From positions 62,001-126,000 of the forward strand of contig NZ_JACSQN010000011.1 of NCBI RefSeq assembly GCF_014836615.1: a stretch of DNA of 64,000 nucleotides. Reading direction: 5' to 3'. Positions 46,381-55,952 of the stretch are shown here, piece by piece. Made by a program: the position numbers and the translations under genes. A model generated the notes under the pieces. It had not been told where the DNA came from and ran no database searches. It saw only the letters and a list, made by a program, of their open reading frames with translations. Source of the stretch: Sporosarcina quadrami (lineage in GTDB: Bacteria > Bacillota > Bacilli > Bacillales_A > Planococcaceae). Each line of letters begins with the position of its first letter. Position 1 is the stretch's first letter.

Positions 46381-47390
46381 GCATAAAGGATTATTTAAAA
46401 GATAGAACTTTATTTTTACTAATCAATTTCACATTATTCATCATCTTATGCGGGATTATATTACTAAGTAACAGTAACAGTAAAATAATTTTCCTGATTT
46501 TCTGCATATGGTTTCTCCCCATCCTTTCTTATATATTTGTAGAATTCATTAAACAAAAAATCTTTTACACTGAGTTAAACAACCTAATGGAGAGTTTGGA
46601 TAAAAAATATCTGCTGTCTGAAATTGTGAAAGAACCCGAATTTATAGAGGGTAAGTTCTTACATGATTTATTAAAACGGACAAACAAGGATATGCATGAG
46701 CATGTAAAGAAATATAGAGATATGGAACATGAATATAGAGAGTATATTGAAACTTGGGTACATGAAATTAAGACCCCTATTGCATCAGCAAGGTTAATTA
46801 TAGAAAATAATCAAAATGGGATTACCAAAGACATTAATCAAGAAATAAAGAAAATTGAAGAATACATCGAACAAGTATTGTATTACTCAAGAAGTAATAA
46901 TGTAAGCAAAGATTATATTATTAAAGAGGTCTCTTTAGCTACCCTCGTAAGAAGCATCGTTAAGAAAAATTCTAGAGACTTTATTAGCAAAAATATTTCC
47001 ATTGATATTAATGCTGTTGAAGGCACTGTGTACAGCGACGTCAAATGGCTGGAATTCATATTAAATCAAGTGATAGGAAATGCCATTAAATACATAAAGG
47101 ATAGAAATGGTAAGGTAACAATATCCACTATTCAAAACGAAAATAATATAGTACTTACCATAGAAGATAATGGCATTGGGATTATCGAGAACGATTTAAA
47201 TAGAGTTTTCGAAAAGGGATTCACCGGGGAGAATGGAAGGAAGTTTGGAAAGTCTACCGGTATAGGACTTTATTTATGCAAAAAACTTGCAAAACAGCTT
47301 GGTCTAGGACTTACATTAACATCTAAAACTGGCGAAGGAACAAAAGTTAGTATAATTTTTCCTTTAGGAAGCGTTAACTTAATACACTAA
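46377..47390 (+). CDS. Intramembrane-sensing histidine kinase (BceS type)
   Basis: 337 residues. Two TM helices in the first 60 residues joined by a very short extracytoplasmic loop (SNSNSK), no periplasmic sensor: the BceS type, which reads the state of a BceAB transporter. H box ETWVHEIKTPIAS, N box LNQVIGNAIKYI, G box KSTGIGLYLC. Stops before a strong terminator, so it is in a separate transcript from the transporter genes. Confidence 0.92.
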   Translation: MSIKDYLKDRTLFLLINFTLFIILCGIILLSNSNSKIIFLIFCIWFLPILSYIFVEFIKQKIFYTELNNLMESLDKKYLLSEIVKEPEFIEGKFLHDLLKRTNKDMHEHVKKYRDMEHEYREYIETWVHEIKTPIASARLIIENNQNGITKDINQEIKKIEEYIEQVLYYSRSNNVSKDYIIKEVSLATLVRSIVKKNSRDFISKNISIDINAVEGTVYSDVKWLEFILNQVIGNAIKYIKDRNGKVTISTIQNENNIVLTIEDNGIGIIENDLNRVFEKGFTGENGRKFGKSTGIGLYLCKKLAKQLGLGLTLTSKTGEGTKVSIIFPLGSVNLIH

Positions 47391-47399
47391 TTCATCTTA

Positions 47400-47454
47400 T
47401 AAAAACGGATTTCTAGCTATTGCAAACTGCAGTAGCTAGAAATCCGTTTTTTAT
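47400..47454 (+). terminator. Terminator after the kinase gene
   Basis: AAAACGGATTTCTAGCTA and its complement around a 13-nt loop, then six T. Confidence 0.9.
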
Positions 47455-47560
47455 TTATAACCTTGCAATAATGTAACTTTAATAAAATATAAACACATAT
47501 GTCTCTCTAATGACAACTGATAAGATGCATTTAGGTTATAAATTTTAGGAGGAATTAGAA

Positions 47561-47974
47561 ATGAAAAAAACAGTTAGCACAGTACTAGTAGTCATTCTTT
47601 TATTAGTGGGAACTTACTTTGGGTATGAATATGTTACTGAACCAAAAATTGTAGATGGTGTTATGTCAAAAAAGTTAGATGATAAAGGAAAACCTCTAGA
47701 AGTAACTACTACGTTTGCACCAGAGGATTCGGTTTATTTTTCTGCAAAGAGAAACCGATTCTGGATTAATAAAGCGAAGGTCGTATGGTATAAAGGAGAA
47801 ATCGCACCAGAGAACAGATTTTTAGTCGAGGAAAAAGTTAGTGTTAACAAAGGGAAATATTTCTTAGCAAAACTAACTGTTCCAGAGGGTCTTGAAGAAG
47901 GTCATTACGGTGTCACTATTTATGTAAAAGGCTCGAAAATTATCGAGACTAAAGCTGAGTTTAACGTAAAGTAA
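47561..47974 (+). CDS. Small exported protein preceding bceAB-like genes
   Basis: 137 residues; N-terminal hydrophobic segment KTVSTVLVVILLLVGTYFGY, then a soluble beta-rich domain of about 110 residues (VTTTFAPEDSVYFSAKRNRF, LTVPEGLEEGHYGVTIYVKGS). No Cys lipobox, so probably membrane-anchored or secreted. First gene of the transcript that continues to the ABC transporter (53 bp to the ATPase start). I do not recognise it as a known Bce component; it may be an extra immunity or sensing subunit. Confidence 0.75.
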   Translation: MKKTVSTVLVVILLLVGTYFGYEYVTEPKIVDGVMSKKLDDKGKPLEVTTTFAPEDSVYFSAKRNRFWINKAKVVWYKGEIAPENRFLVEEKVSVNKGKYFLAKLTVPEGLEEGHYGVTIYVKGSKIIETKAEFNVK

Positions 47975-48026
47975 AAAATTTAAAATGATAAATAAAAATA
48001 AAATAGGAAAGCTTGGAGGAAGAGGA

Positions 48027-48794
48027 ATGCAAAATATTTTAAGCGTTGAAAAAATCGAAAAATATTATGGTAATAAAGGAAATATTACAAAAGCTATAGA
48101 TAATATAAGCTTTAGGGTAAGTAAGGGAGAGTTTTTAGGAATCATGGGCCCTTCAGGTAGCGGTAAGACTACCCTCTTGAATTGTATTTCAACAATCGAT
48201 AACGTAACAACTGGCAAAATTATTATAAATAACAAAGACATTACAGTCCTTAAGGCAAAAGCTCTGGAAGAATTTAGACGTGATGAATTGGGTTTTATAT
48301 TCCAAGACTTCAATCTTCTTGATACACTGAGTGCTTACGAAAATATAGCTTTAGCCCTAACGATACAAAAGAGGGATGTAAAAGAGATAGACCACCTGAT
48401 TAAAAACGTTGCGAAAAAACTTGAAATTACAGAGATACTGAACAAGTTTCCTTTTCAATTATCAGGGGGACAAAAGCAAAGAGTAGCATGTGCCAGGGCC
48501 TTAGTTACCGATCCTTCCCTTATTCTAGCCGATGAACCTACTGGCGCTTTGGATTCAAAGTCCGCAAGATTACTTTTGGATTCATTTGAGAAGCTGAATA
48601 AAGAGTATCAGTCGACGATACTGATGGTTACCCATGACTCCTTTACGGCCAGCTATGCTAATAGAATTTTGTTTATAAAAGATGGCCGAATTTTCAATGA
48701 AATAATACGTGGAAATGATACGAGAAAGGAATTCTTCAATAAGATTATTGAAGTTGTTACTTTACTTGGAGGCGATGTTGGCAATGTACTCTAA
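48027..48794 (+). CDS. ABC transporter ATPase, BceA type
   Basis: 255 residues, MacB/LolD-type ATPase. Walker A GPSGSGKTT, Q-loop FIFQDFNLL, signature LSGGQKQR, Walker B LILADEPTGALD, switch His MVTHD. ATG 48027 is chosen for GGAGGAAGAGG just before it; in-frame upstream ATG 47985 lacks a site. Overlaps the permease gene by 11 bp. Confidence 0.93.
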   Translation: MQNILSVEKIEKYYGNKGNITKAIDNISFRVSKGEFLGIMGPSGSGKTTLLNCISTIDNVTTGKIIINNKDITVLKAKALEEFRRDELGFIFQDFNLLDTLSAYENIALALTIQKRDVKEIDHLIKNVAKKLEITEILNKFPFQLSGGQKQRVACARALVTDPSLILADEPTGALDSKSARLLLDSFEKLNKEYQSTILMVTHDSFTASYANRILFIKDGRIFNEIIRGNDTRKEFFNKIIEVVTLLGGDVGNVL

Positions 48795-50793
48795 AATAGC
48801 AATCAACAATGTAAAAATGAGCTTCAGGGATTATGCAATATATTTCCTTACATTGACCCTTGCAGTATGTATCTTTTATAGTTTCAATTCGATTGAATCC
48901 CAAAATGCAATATTAGAATTAAATAAGAATGCCACGTTTATGTTAACACTAAATAAACTGATAGCTGGAACATCCATATTTGTATCTTTTGTTCTTGGTG
49001 GGCTAATCATTTATGCAAACAAATTCTTAATAAAAAAGCGAAAAAAAGAATTAGGCATCTATATGACGTTAGGTATGTCAAAAGGGAAAATCTCAATAAT
49101 CTTGCTTTTCGAAACCTTTTTAATAGGCACGGTGTCCCTTGTGGCAGGCATTTTACTCGGGATTATCGGATCACAGGGTCTGTCGATCCTTGTGGCCAAC
49201 ATATTATCGGTTGATATGGACAAATATAAGTTTGTTATTTCATCAAGTGCAGTGATTAAATCAATACTATATTTCGGAATAATTTTTCTTCTAGTAATGA
49301 TCTTCAATCAGTTTACAATTTCGAAATACAAACTGATTGACATGCTTAATGCAGCAAAGAAAAATGAAGAAGTAAAGCTAAAGAATGCTTTTGTTTCAGT
49401 GCTGTTATTTATGTTATCTATGGTACTATTAACAATTGCATACACTAGGATATTAAAAACCGGCTTAAATGCCGACAACACAGAATTATTAGTCACTATC
49501 ACGATAGGTTTTATAGGAACTCTGTTATTCTTTTTTAGTCTCTCCAATTTTTTTGTCCACATTGTGCAAAAGAGCAAAAGAATCTACCTAAAAGATATAA
49601 ATATATTTATAATAAGACAGATAAACAACAAGATCAATACGAACTTTCTGTCCATGACTCTAATATGTCTTATGCTTTTTGTAACGATTACTCTGCTTTT
49701 TGCTGCCTTTGATTTAAAAGGAACTATTGATAGAAATTCAGCGGGAAATAGAGATTATGATGCTTCCGCGTTTCTCATTGTTGATAACAAAAACGAAAAC
49801 ACAATGGTGAATGATATAGAAGAATATTTAAATGCAATAAACTTTAAATTTAGTACTAATGAAAAACATGCCTTTTATAGTGAATATAAACTTAATATTA
49901 CTATAGAAGACTTGTTGTCAAAGTATTTAAGCATGCAAGAGCAAATCCATTTAGAGCAAAATTATTTGGGTGGTAAAATATCGGCTATTACAATATCAGA
50001 CTATAATTCAATTATAAAACTTAATGGATACGACCCTATTGAACTAAAGAAAAATGAAGTTTTAGTTGTATCTAACTACAGTCGCGTAAATAGTGCTTTG
50101 CCTGATTATATGAAAAATGAAAACATCATTAACATAGAAAACAAGGCATACACCATCAAAAATCAAGCTCCTATAGAAGAGAATATAAAGGTCACTGGAG
50201 GTAACGAATTCTTTTATCTCGTAATTCCTGATAATTTTAGTGGAGATTTGCAATTAGAGTTCACAAGTTTTAATGTGATTTATGATGATAATAATTATGA
50301 GAACTCGGAAGAGAAATTTTCAAACCTATTTAATAACCTTTTCGAAGACAAATATAGAGATATTAACCCAGCTTTAGTTATCGGGAGTACAAAGAATCAA
50401 ATACAAGATAAAGACAATGGTTTTGCAGCATTGATTGTTTTTCTTGGTCTATTTTTGGGTCTCATTTTTATAATTTCCAGCGCGGCTATTATGGCATTGC
50501 AACAGTTATCTGATGCAAGTGATAGCTTGGAAAGATATAAATCTCTAAAGAAAATCGGTGTCACTGAAAAATTAATAAACAAAGCAATATTGAGACAAAG
50601 CTTAATCTATTTCCTATTACCACTAGGTCTGGCTGTTATCCATTCGATCGTTGGAATTAGTGCTGTTAATAATATTTTTACATTCCATTACCAAAGTATA
50701 ATAGTGAGTTCTTCACTCCTTCTAATAATATATGGCGCATATTTTTATGCAACGTACGCTGGTGTTAAAAATATAATTAATAACAGTAACTAA
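48784..50793 (+). CDS. ABC transporter permease, BceB type (FtsX family)
   Basis: 669 residues, ten TM helices: N-terminal TM1 (around 18-38), TM2-4 with an FtsX core, TM5-7, a large extracytoplasmic domain of about 240 residues (roughly 330-570) and TM8-10 at the end. BceB-like transporters free lipid II-linked targets from bacitracin-like peptides and act as the sensor for the kinase. Start is uncertain: ATG 48784 (MYSKIAINNV) fits the family, but GGAGG lies 11 nt upstream; TTG 48778 or ATG 48775 are nearer to it. Confidence 0.9.
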   Translation: MYSKIAINNVKMSFRDYAIYFLTLTLAVCIFYSFNSIESQNAILELNKNATFMLTLNKLIAGTSIFVSFVLGGLIIYANKFLIKKRKKELGIYMTLGMSKGKISIILLFETFLIGTVSLVAGILLGIIGSQGLSILVANILSVDMDKYKFVISSSAVIKSILYFGIIFLLVMIFNQFTISKYKLIDMLNAAKKNEEVKLKNAFVSVLLFMLSMVLLTIAYTRILKTGLNADNTELLVTITIGFIGTLLFFFSLSNFFVHIVQKSKRIYLKDINIFIIRQINNKINTNFLSMTLICLMLFVTITLLFAAFDLKGTIDRNSAGNRDYDASAFLIVDNKNENTMVNDIEEYLNAINFKFSTNEKHAFYSEYKLNITIEDLLSKYLSMQEQIHLEQNYLGGKISAITISDYNSIIKLNGYDPIELKKNEVLVVSNYSRVNSALPDYMKNENIINIENKAYTIKNQAPIEENIKVTGGNEFFYLVIPDNFSGDLQLEFTSFNVIYDDNNYENSEEKFSNLFNNLFEDKYRDINPALVIGSTKNQIQDKDNGFAALIVFLGLFLGLIFIISSAAIMALQQLSDASDSLERYKSLKKIGVTEKLINKAILRQSLIYFLLPLGLAVIHSIVGISAVNNIFTFHYQSIIVSSSLLLIIYGAYFYATYAGVKNIINNSN

Positions 50794-50890
50794 TTCTAAG
50801 TATATATATATTGATTGACCTTCAACAATCGGATGCGTTAGTTGAACAAAAAGAGCTTGTCTACGAGACCTAAACAAGCTGTAATTGATA

Positions 50891-50932
50891 AAGACCGCTT
50901 ACTTGGAGTTTACAAGTAAGCGGTCTTTATAC
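50891..50932. terminator. Bidirectional terminator
   Basis: AAAGACCGCTTACTTG and CAAGTAAGCGGTCTTT stem between convergent operons. Confidence 0.85.
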
Positions 50933-50952
50933 TATTTACTTACCCTTGCAAA

Positions 50953-52053
50953 TCACTCATATACGCCAATAACTTCTACCGCTTCTTCCGTCAACGACGT
51001 ATCAACAGCTTTATCGAAATCGATATCGCCTAAAATAACACCGTTCGCTTTATAGGTGCCATATTGCTTCTTAATATCCTCAACAAACATCTTTCCATTC
51101 GGATCAAGTCCTGTGACAAAAACACGCTCCCACAATTCATGATCTTTTAACGCAGTATGCATGACCATTATATCGATGATTTCATCTTTTCCTATATCCT
51201 TGAAAAACGCGTCGTTGTAATCCCGAACACCTTTCAAATAGGCAGCCATGAAGCGTAAGGAAATGTCATCCTGTTCCATAAATTTAGGGGATGCAAGAAC
51301 CATCGCGATTTGTGACTCTGGCGCAAAATCTGTCGTATCGCCGAAGCGCACATGAAACTTGTTAGCAATTCCTTGTGCAATCAGCGGTTCGATACTGAGC
51401 GCAGCGTCAATCGTTCCAGCATCTATTGCGCCAAGCATTGAACCGAAGTCAGCCATATGAACGTATTCAACATCTTCTTCTGTCAAACCAGCATGCTTCA
51501 ACATCTCTTCGTAAATATACCCATCAATCGAGTTGCGGGATGACACCCCGATCTTCTTTCCACGGAAATCTGCATATTCTTTAATTTCATCTACCATATG
51601 GTTACCAATAACAAAGGAAAAATAGGATTTTCCTGGCATATTATGTCCTTTATCCGCGATAATCCGAACGTCAATCCCTTGTGCAATTGCATTAAAGAAA
51701 GAAGCGGTAGAAACGCCACCTGCAATGTCGACTTCACCTGCTGCTAGTGCTGGCAACATGTCGTCACTGTTCGCGAAATCCGCAAAATCGACTTCGATGT
51801 TATAATCCTCGAAATAGCCTTTTTCCTTTGCAATATAGAAGCCTGCGCCTGAAGCAGCCCCGTCTTCCGCAATTAAGATTTTCACGCGTGTCTCCAGCGG
51901 TTCCAAGTCACCCGAAGGAGTTTCTACAACTGTATCTACAGGTTTTGTCTCGATAACAGGTTCGGTTACGACTTCCTTCTTAGTACAAGCACCCATCACC
52001 AATAAGGCAGCCGCCAATATCATCATCCAGCCATATAGGATACCTTTCTTCAC
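50953..52053 (-). CDS. ABC transporter substrate-binding lipoprotein (SsuA/TauA/ThiY-like)
   Basis: 366 residues. Signal with lipobox VMGAC (Cys lipidation), then an NMT1/SsuA-type binding domain: GAASGAGFYIAKEKGYFEDYNIEVDF, PALAAGEVDIAGG and GKKIGVSSRNSIDGYIYEEM. GTG 52053 is chosen, 6 nt after GAGGAG. It is the last gene of a three-gene importer. Ligand could be a sulfonate, taurine or a pyrimidine precursor; sulfur genes within 4 kb make a sulfonate plausible but not shown. Confidence 0.88.
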   Translation of the reverse strand: MKKGILYGWMMILAAALLVMGACTKKEVVTEPVIETKPVDTVVETPSGDLEPLETRVKILIAEDGAASGAGFYIAKEKGYFEDYNIEVDFADFANSDDMLPALAAGEVDIAGGVSTASFFNAIAQGIDVRIIADKGHNMPGKSYFSFVIGNHMVDEIKEYADFRGKKIGVSSRNSIDGYIYEEMLKHAGLTEEDVEYVHMADFGSMLGAIDAGTIDAALSIEPLIAQGIANKFHVRFGDTTDFAPESQIAMVLASPKFMEQDDISLRFMAAYLKGVRDYNDAFFKDIGKDEIIDIMVMHTALKDHELWERVFVTGLDPNGKMFVEDIKKQYGTYKANGVILGDIDFDKAVDTSLTEEAVEVIGVYE

Positions 52054-52067
52054 GTTTTCTCCTCTTT

Positions 52068-52856
52068 TCAACCGTATTCTTTTCTAGAAAGTTGCACTTC
52101 ATGTTGCAGATGAGTCCATATATCAACGAATTTCCCTGCCATTATTGGATCTTTACGGATATCCTCGATAGTTCGCGGTCTGGGGGTATCGATGTGGATC
52201 TGTTCAATGATTTTGCCAGGTTGCGCACTCATTAGTAATATCCGATCCCCTAATAGCAATGCTTCATCAATGCTATGAGTAATGAAAACGACAGTCTTTT
52301 TCGTTTCTGCCCAGATGGAAAGCAGTTCTTCTTGCAAGATGAATTTATTCTGCTCATCTAGCGCTGCAAACGGTTCATCCATGAGCAGGATTTCAGGATC
52401 ATTGGCAAATGCCCTGGCGATACTCACCCGTTGTTTCATTCCACCGGACAGCTCTTTCGGGTAGAGATGAGAAAAACGATCGAGTCCCGTTTTCTTTAAG
52501 TAATAATCTGTTCTCTCTTTAATATGTGCTTTCGGCATCCTTCTCATTTTTAGTCCGAATGCTACATTTTCTTTCACCGTAAGCCAGGGAATGACTCCCC
52601 TCTCCTGGAAAACCATTGATTGGAGAGGGCGTCCCTCCATTTCAGAATGAATTTCGAAATCTCCAACACTTGGTTGTTCAAGTCCTGCCAAAATGCGTAA
52701 AAGTGTCGTCTTACCACAACCGCTTGGTCCGACGATGCAGACAAATTCGCCATCTTCAATTGTAAGAGATATATCATCTAGTGCCGTTACACTTGCCTGT
52801 TTTTTATAAAATGCTTTTGTTAAATTTCTAATCTCAATTTTCGATTCCTTACTCAT
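52068..52856 (-). CDS. ABC importer ATPase (SsuB/TauB-like)
   Basis: 262 residues. Walker A GPSGCGKTT, Q-loop MVFQERGVIPWLTV, signature LSGGMKQR, Walker B LLMDEPFAALDE, switch His VFITHSIDEAL. GGAGGTGAT precedes ATG 52856. Adjacent to the permease (4 bp gap) and the binding protein (14 bp gap). Confidence 0.92.
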   Translation of the reverse strand: MSKESKIEIRNLTKAFYKKQASVTALDDISLTIEDGEFVCIVGPSGCGKTTLLRILAGLEQPSVGDFEIHSEMEGRPLQSMVFQERGVIPWLTVKENVAFGLKMRRMPKAHIKERTDYYLKKTGLDRFSHLYPKELSGGMKQRVSIARAFANDPEILLMDEPFAALDEQNKFILQEELLSIWAETKKTVVFITHSIDEALLLGDRILLMSAQPGKIIEQIHIDTPRPRTIEDIRKDPIMAGKFVDIWTHLQHEVQLSRKEYG

Positions 52857-52860
52857 CCGA

Positions 52861-53682
52861 TCACCTCCAAGGTAACAACTTTTTCTGCAAACTGCGAAGC
52901 AACAAGGAGAATAGATAACCGAAAAATGAAATCAGTATAAGTCCGACATACATATCTTTCAACAAGAAAGCTTTGTATGAAGTCCATATTAAATAACCGA
53001 TTCCCGATGTAGCCCCCATCATTTCTGCAGCCACAATTGTCAGCAGGGCAATTGCCTGCCCCATTTGAATCCCTTCTAACATGACCGGGAGAGCCCCGGG
53101 TAACGCAATCTTGAAGAAAAATTGTACTTTTCCGGCTCCATAATTATTCGCAACGTCTAAATAGATCCGATCGATATTAAGCACGCCCGCCGCGGTATTG
53201 ATAACAACAGGAAAGAAAACACTTCCCGCAATCGTGACGACTTTCGACAAATCACCAATACCGAAAAGGATAATGATAATCGGCAATAACGCCAATGTCG
53301 GAATCGGCATAAGCGCCATGACAATCGGTTGGACAAAATGCCTAATTGGTGAATAAAGCCCCATCAGCAATCCAACAATAATGCCTGGTATGACACCAGC
53401 TAGAAATCCGGCGAAAATCCTGTACAACGAAACGCCGATATGATCAGCCATCGCCCCACTTGCAATCATCTTGTAGAAACTGCCTAAAATAGCGGAAGGC
53501 GGTGGGAAAAACCGGATATCCATCATGCCCGTTCTCGACATCACTTCCCATAACAGCAATAGGAAGATTGGCGAAATGATCGTCAACAGCTGCTTATACC
53601 GTTCCTTTGACTGCCGTTGCTTCCACTCTCGCTGTTCCACCGCAAACGGATCATGCTCAATTCTCGTTCTCTCTTTTTTCAA
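52861..53682 (-). CDS. ABC importer permease (SsuC/TauC-like)
   Basis: 273 residues from TTG 53682 (GAGGTGGTG upstream). N-terminal cytosolic part rich in R/K/E, about six TM helices and the EAA loop with NYGAGKVQFFFKIALPGALPVM-type sequence, the contact with the ATPase. First gene of the importer operon. Confidence 0.9.
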   Translation of the reverse strand: MKKERTRIEHDPFAVEQREWKQRQSKERYKQLLTIISPIFLLLLWEVMSRTGMMDIRFFPPPSAILGSFYKMIASGAMADHIGVSLYRIFAGFLAGVIPGIIVGLLMGLYSPIRHFVQPIVMALMPIPTLALLPIIIILFGIGDLSKVVTIAGSVFFPVVINTAAGVLNIDRIYLDVANNYGAGKVQFFFKIALPGALPVMLEGIQMGQAIALLTIVAAEMMGATSGIGYLIWTSYKAFLLKDMYVGLILISFFGYLFSLLLRSLQKKLLPWR

Positions 53683-53814
53683 CGTTCACCACCTCTTCAT
53701 AACAATAATATGTGTATGCCTATGGATATGGTTGGGCAGAAGCAGTTGAATTATGGGGGATTGGCGGATTTTTTGTTCATGTAGTGAGTCGGGGTTATGT
53801 AGAGTTTGCGGGTG

Positions 53815-54010
53815 GTTACTTTTATGGGCGTGGAATCATCGGTTACGAGCGCGGAAACTACTTTTATGAGCGCACACTCAACGGATACGAGCGCGAAAAC
53901 TACTTTTATGAGCGCACACTCAACGGATACGAGCGCGAAAACTACTTTTATGAGCGCGCACTCAACGGATACGAGCGCGGAATCCGCTTTTATGAGCGCG
54001 CACTCAACTT
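53815..54010. repeat. 42-bp (2 x 21) tandem array, core ACGAGCGCG / ATGAGCGCA
   Basis: About four and a half units. Each 42-bp unit has ATACGAGCGCGAAAAC followed by TTTTATGAGCGCACACTCAA, so the pentamer GAGCG recurs every 21 bp. Neighbouring units are 85-100 percent alike, far more than in the other arrays. Three reading frames stay open through it. The stretch 53683-54160 has no other gene. Confidence 0.9.
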
Positions 54011-54160
54011 TTCTCCAATCGCGGTACTTTCTAACATCTATCCTCTCTCCCTCATCGCGCAAAATGCCCTTAACAAATCAATTTTGGTTTGTATTCAATT
54101 CCCACACCAAAATCGACAAAAAAGACATCCTCCCATTGGAAGAATGTCTCATACTTATCT

Positions 54161-54514
54161 TTATTCACGCCAATCCATCATGCCGCCTTTAACATTGACG
54201 ACATTTGAAAAACCGGCTTTCTTTAAAACTTTAGCTGCTTGCATACTGCGCATTCCGCTTTGGCATATGACAACCGTTTCTTTCGTTTTATCAAGCTTAT
54301 CTACATTCGATTTCAACCCCGTCACAGGATAGTTTTTGAACTCTCGAATATGATTGCCTTTATATTCTGCAGGTGTCCGGACATCGATAAATTGCTTCGA
54401 TCGATCCTTTAACATTCCTTTCAAATCTCCAGTCGTAATTGTTTTCACACCTTTAGGTGGCATCATTCGCCATACGAAAAATGCCACAATTGCCAAAATG
54501 ACGATCCATTCCAT
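54161..54514 (-). CDS. Membrane-anchored rhodanese
   Basis: 117 residues: N-terminal TM (WIVILAIVAFFVWRM) then a rhodanese domain with QFIDVRTPAEYKGNHI and Cys in VVICQSGMRSMQAA. The active site faces the cytosol or outside depending on the anchor. ATG 54514 has AAAGGAG at 9 nt; ATG 54520 is only 3 nt from it. It lies 17 bp downstream of the CstB-like gene, so cotranscribed. Confidence 0.88.
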   Translation of the reverse strand: MEWIVILAIVAFFVWRMMPPKGVKTITTGDLKGMLKDRSKQFIDVRTPAEYKGNHIREFKNYPVTGLKSNVDKLDKTKETVVICQSGMRSMQAAKVLKKAGFSNVVNVKGGMMDWRE

Positions 54515-54531
54515 ATTCATACACTCCTTTT

Positions 54532-55920
54532 TTACGAATACGCTGCTTGATAAGCATTATATCCGCCAGCCATCTGTTTTACGGTCTTGAAACCGCGTGC
54601 TTTCAAAACACTTGATGCAATTGCTGAACGAACGCCACTCTGACAATGAACGAGGAATTTTTTATCGTCAGGTAAGTCAACTGTGCGCAACTTACCTAAG
54701 AACCTATGATGTGCAGTATCTAAATGCCCACTATTCCATTCGCCATCATTGCGGACATCCAAAACAAACACTTCTTCCTCATTCATCTCTTCAAGAAAAT
54801 CTGGAACTGGTAACGTCTCATACGCAACTTTCGCTACCCCTTCAAGTAAAGACGGACTTGCAAAAGCTATAATATTATCGAAACCTATCGATTGCAATGC
54901 AGTTTGCACGTCATCCTGCTTTTCCTCTTCTACTATTAAAACGAGGTTTCCATCATAACGTACGAGCCAGCCTGCCCAATTCACAAAGGATTTGTTAAGA
55001 GGGATATTAATAGATCCAGGGAGAAGGTCCGTTTCAGCAATAGCTGCAGGTCTTGTATCCAAAACAAGCACTCTATTGTCTTTAGCTATCATTTCCAACT
55101 CATCGGTCGACTGCAACACTTTTACTTTTTCGTCTCGTAAGATTGCTGGACCTACCTTATTCACTCTTTTCATTTCCGCAAAATAAGTTGGCGCCTCTGG
55201 TTGGTCTTTCAACAACTCTTCGATAAACTTTGTTTCATCATCAATTTGAAATGCCCAATTAAACTTCTTCTCGTATCCGACAGTCGAAATCGGTACTGCA
55301 CCAAGTGATTTCCCACAAGCTGAACCTGCTCCGTGCCCCGGCCAAACGACAAGATAATCCGGAAGTTCTTTAAACCGTTGGATGGACCTGTACATATCAC
55401 GTGCACCATTTTCTGCAGTACCGCTAATTCCTGCTGCTTTTTCAAGTAAATCTGGACGACCGACATCACCGACAAACACAAAGTCTCCTGTGAAGATACC
55501 CATCGGACTCGTTGCACCACCGCCTCGATCCGTCAGTAGGAATGAAATACTTTCAGGTGTATGCCCTGGAGTATGCCATACTTCAAAATCGATATTTCCA
55601 ATAGAGAACGTTGACCCTTCTTGTAAGAGTTCAACATGGATACCCTCTGCATAACTATATTTCCAATCATCGTCACCTTCATCAGACAAATATAATGTAA
55701 CGCCGTGTTCGACGGCTAATTGGCGTGCTCCTGAAACATAATCGGCATGGATATGCGTATCAGTCGCGGCAGACACATGTAATCCTTCTTCTTCCGCCGC
55801 CTTCAAAATATGGCTATACTCCCGAGGTGCATCAATAATAATCGCTTCGCCAGTACGTTGACAACCTACCAAGTAAGCATTTTGAGCTAAGTTTTTATCG
55901 GTGAATGACTTAAAATACAT
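54532..55920 (-). CDS. CstB-like persulfide dioxygenase - rhodanese fusion
   Basis: 462 residues. Metallo-beta-lactamase domain (about 1-240): THIHADYVSGARQL, HTPGHTPESIS, FTGDFVFVGDVGRPDL and VVWPGHGAGSACGKS. A first rhodanese domain (about 255-350) lacks the catalytic Cys (LVLIVEEE), and a second (about 365-462) has it in FLVHCQSGVRS. This MBL - pseudorhodanese - rhodanese order is that of S. aureus CstB, which converts persulfide to thiosulfate. ATG 55920 follows AGGAGGG. A CstR operator is 33 bp upstream. Confidence 0.92.
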   Translation of the reverse strand: MYFKSFTDKNLAQNAYLVGCQRTGEAIIIDAPREYSHILKAAEEEGLHVSAATDTHIHADYVSGARQLAVEHGVTLYLSDEGDDDWKYSYAEGIHVELLQEGSTFSIGNIDFEVWHTPGHTPESISFLLTDRGGGATSPMGIFTGDFVFVGDVGRPDLLEKAAGISGTAENGARDMYRSIQRFKELPDYLVVWPGHGAGSACGKSLGAVPISTVGYEKKFNWAFQIDDETKFIEELLKDQPEAPTYFAEMKRVNKVGPAILRDEKVKVLQSTDELEMIAKDNRVLVLDTRPAAIAETDLLPGSINIPLNKSFVNWAGWLVRYDGNLVLIVEEEKQDDVQTALQSIGFDNIIAFASPSLLEGVAKVAYETLPVPDFLEEMNEEEVFVLDVRNDGEWNSGHLDTAHHRFLGKLRTVDLPDDKKFLVHCQSGVRSAIASSVLKARGFKTVKQMAGGYNAYQAAYS

Positions 55921-55952
55921 CCATATCCCTCCTGTTTTTGTCTCATTCAATA

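Noticed and set aside
50794-50890. Short reading frame LQQSDALVEQKELVYE after the BceB-like gene
   Set aside because: Too short to assign; may be a relic of a former gene end but nothing supports it.
53712-54332. Repetitive ORFs on both strands at 53712-54332, 53751-54062 and 53806-54192
   Set aside because: Three mutually overlapping frames with heptad-like repeats from the 21-bp array; none has a good start site. Left as repeat unless peptides are found.
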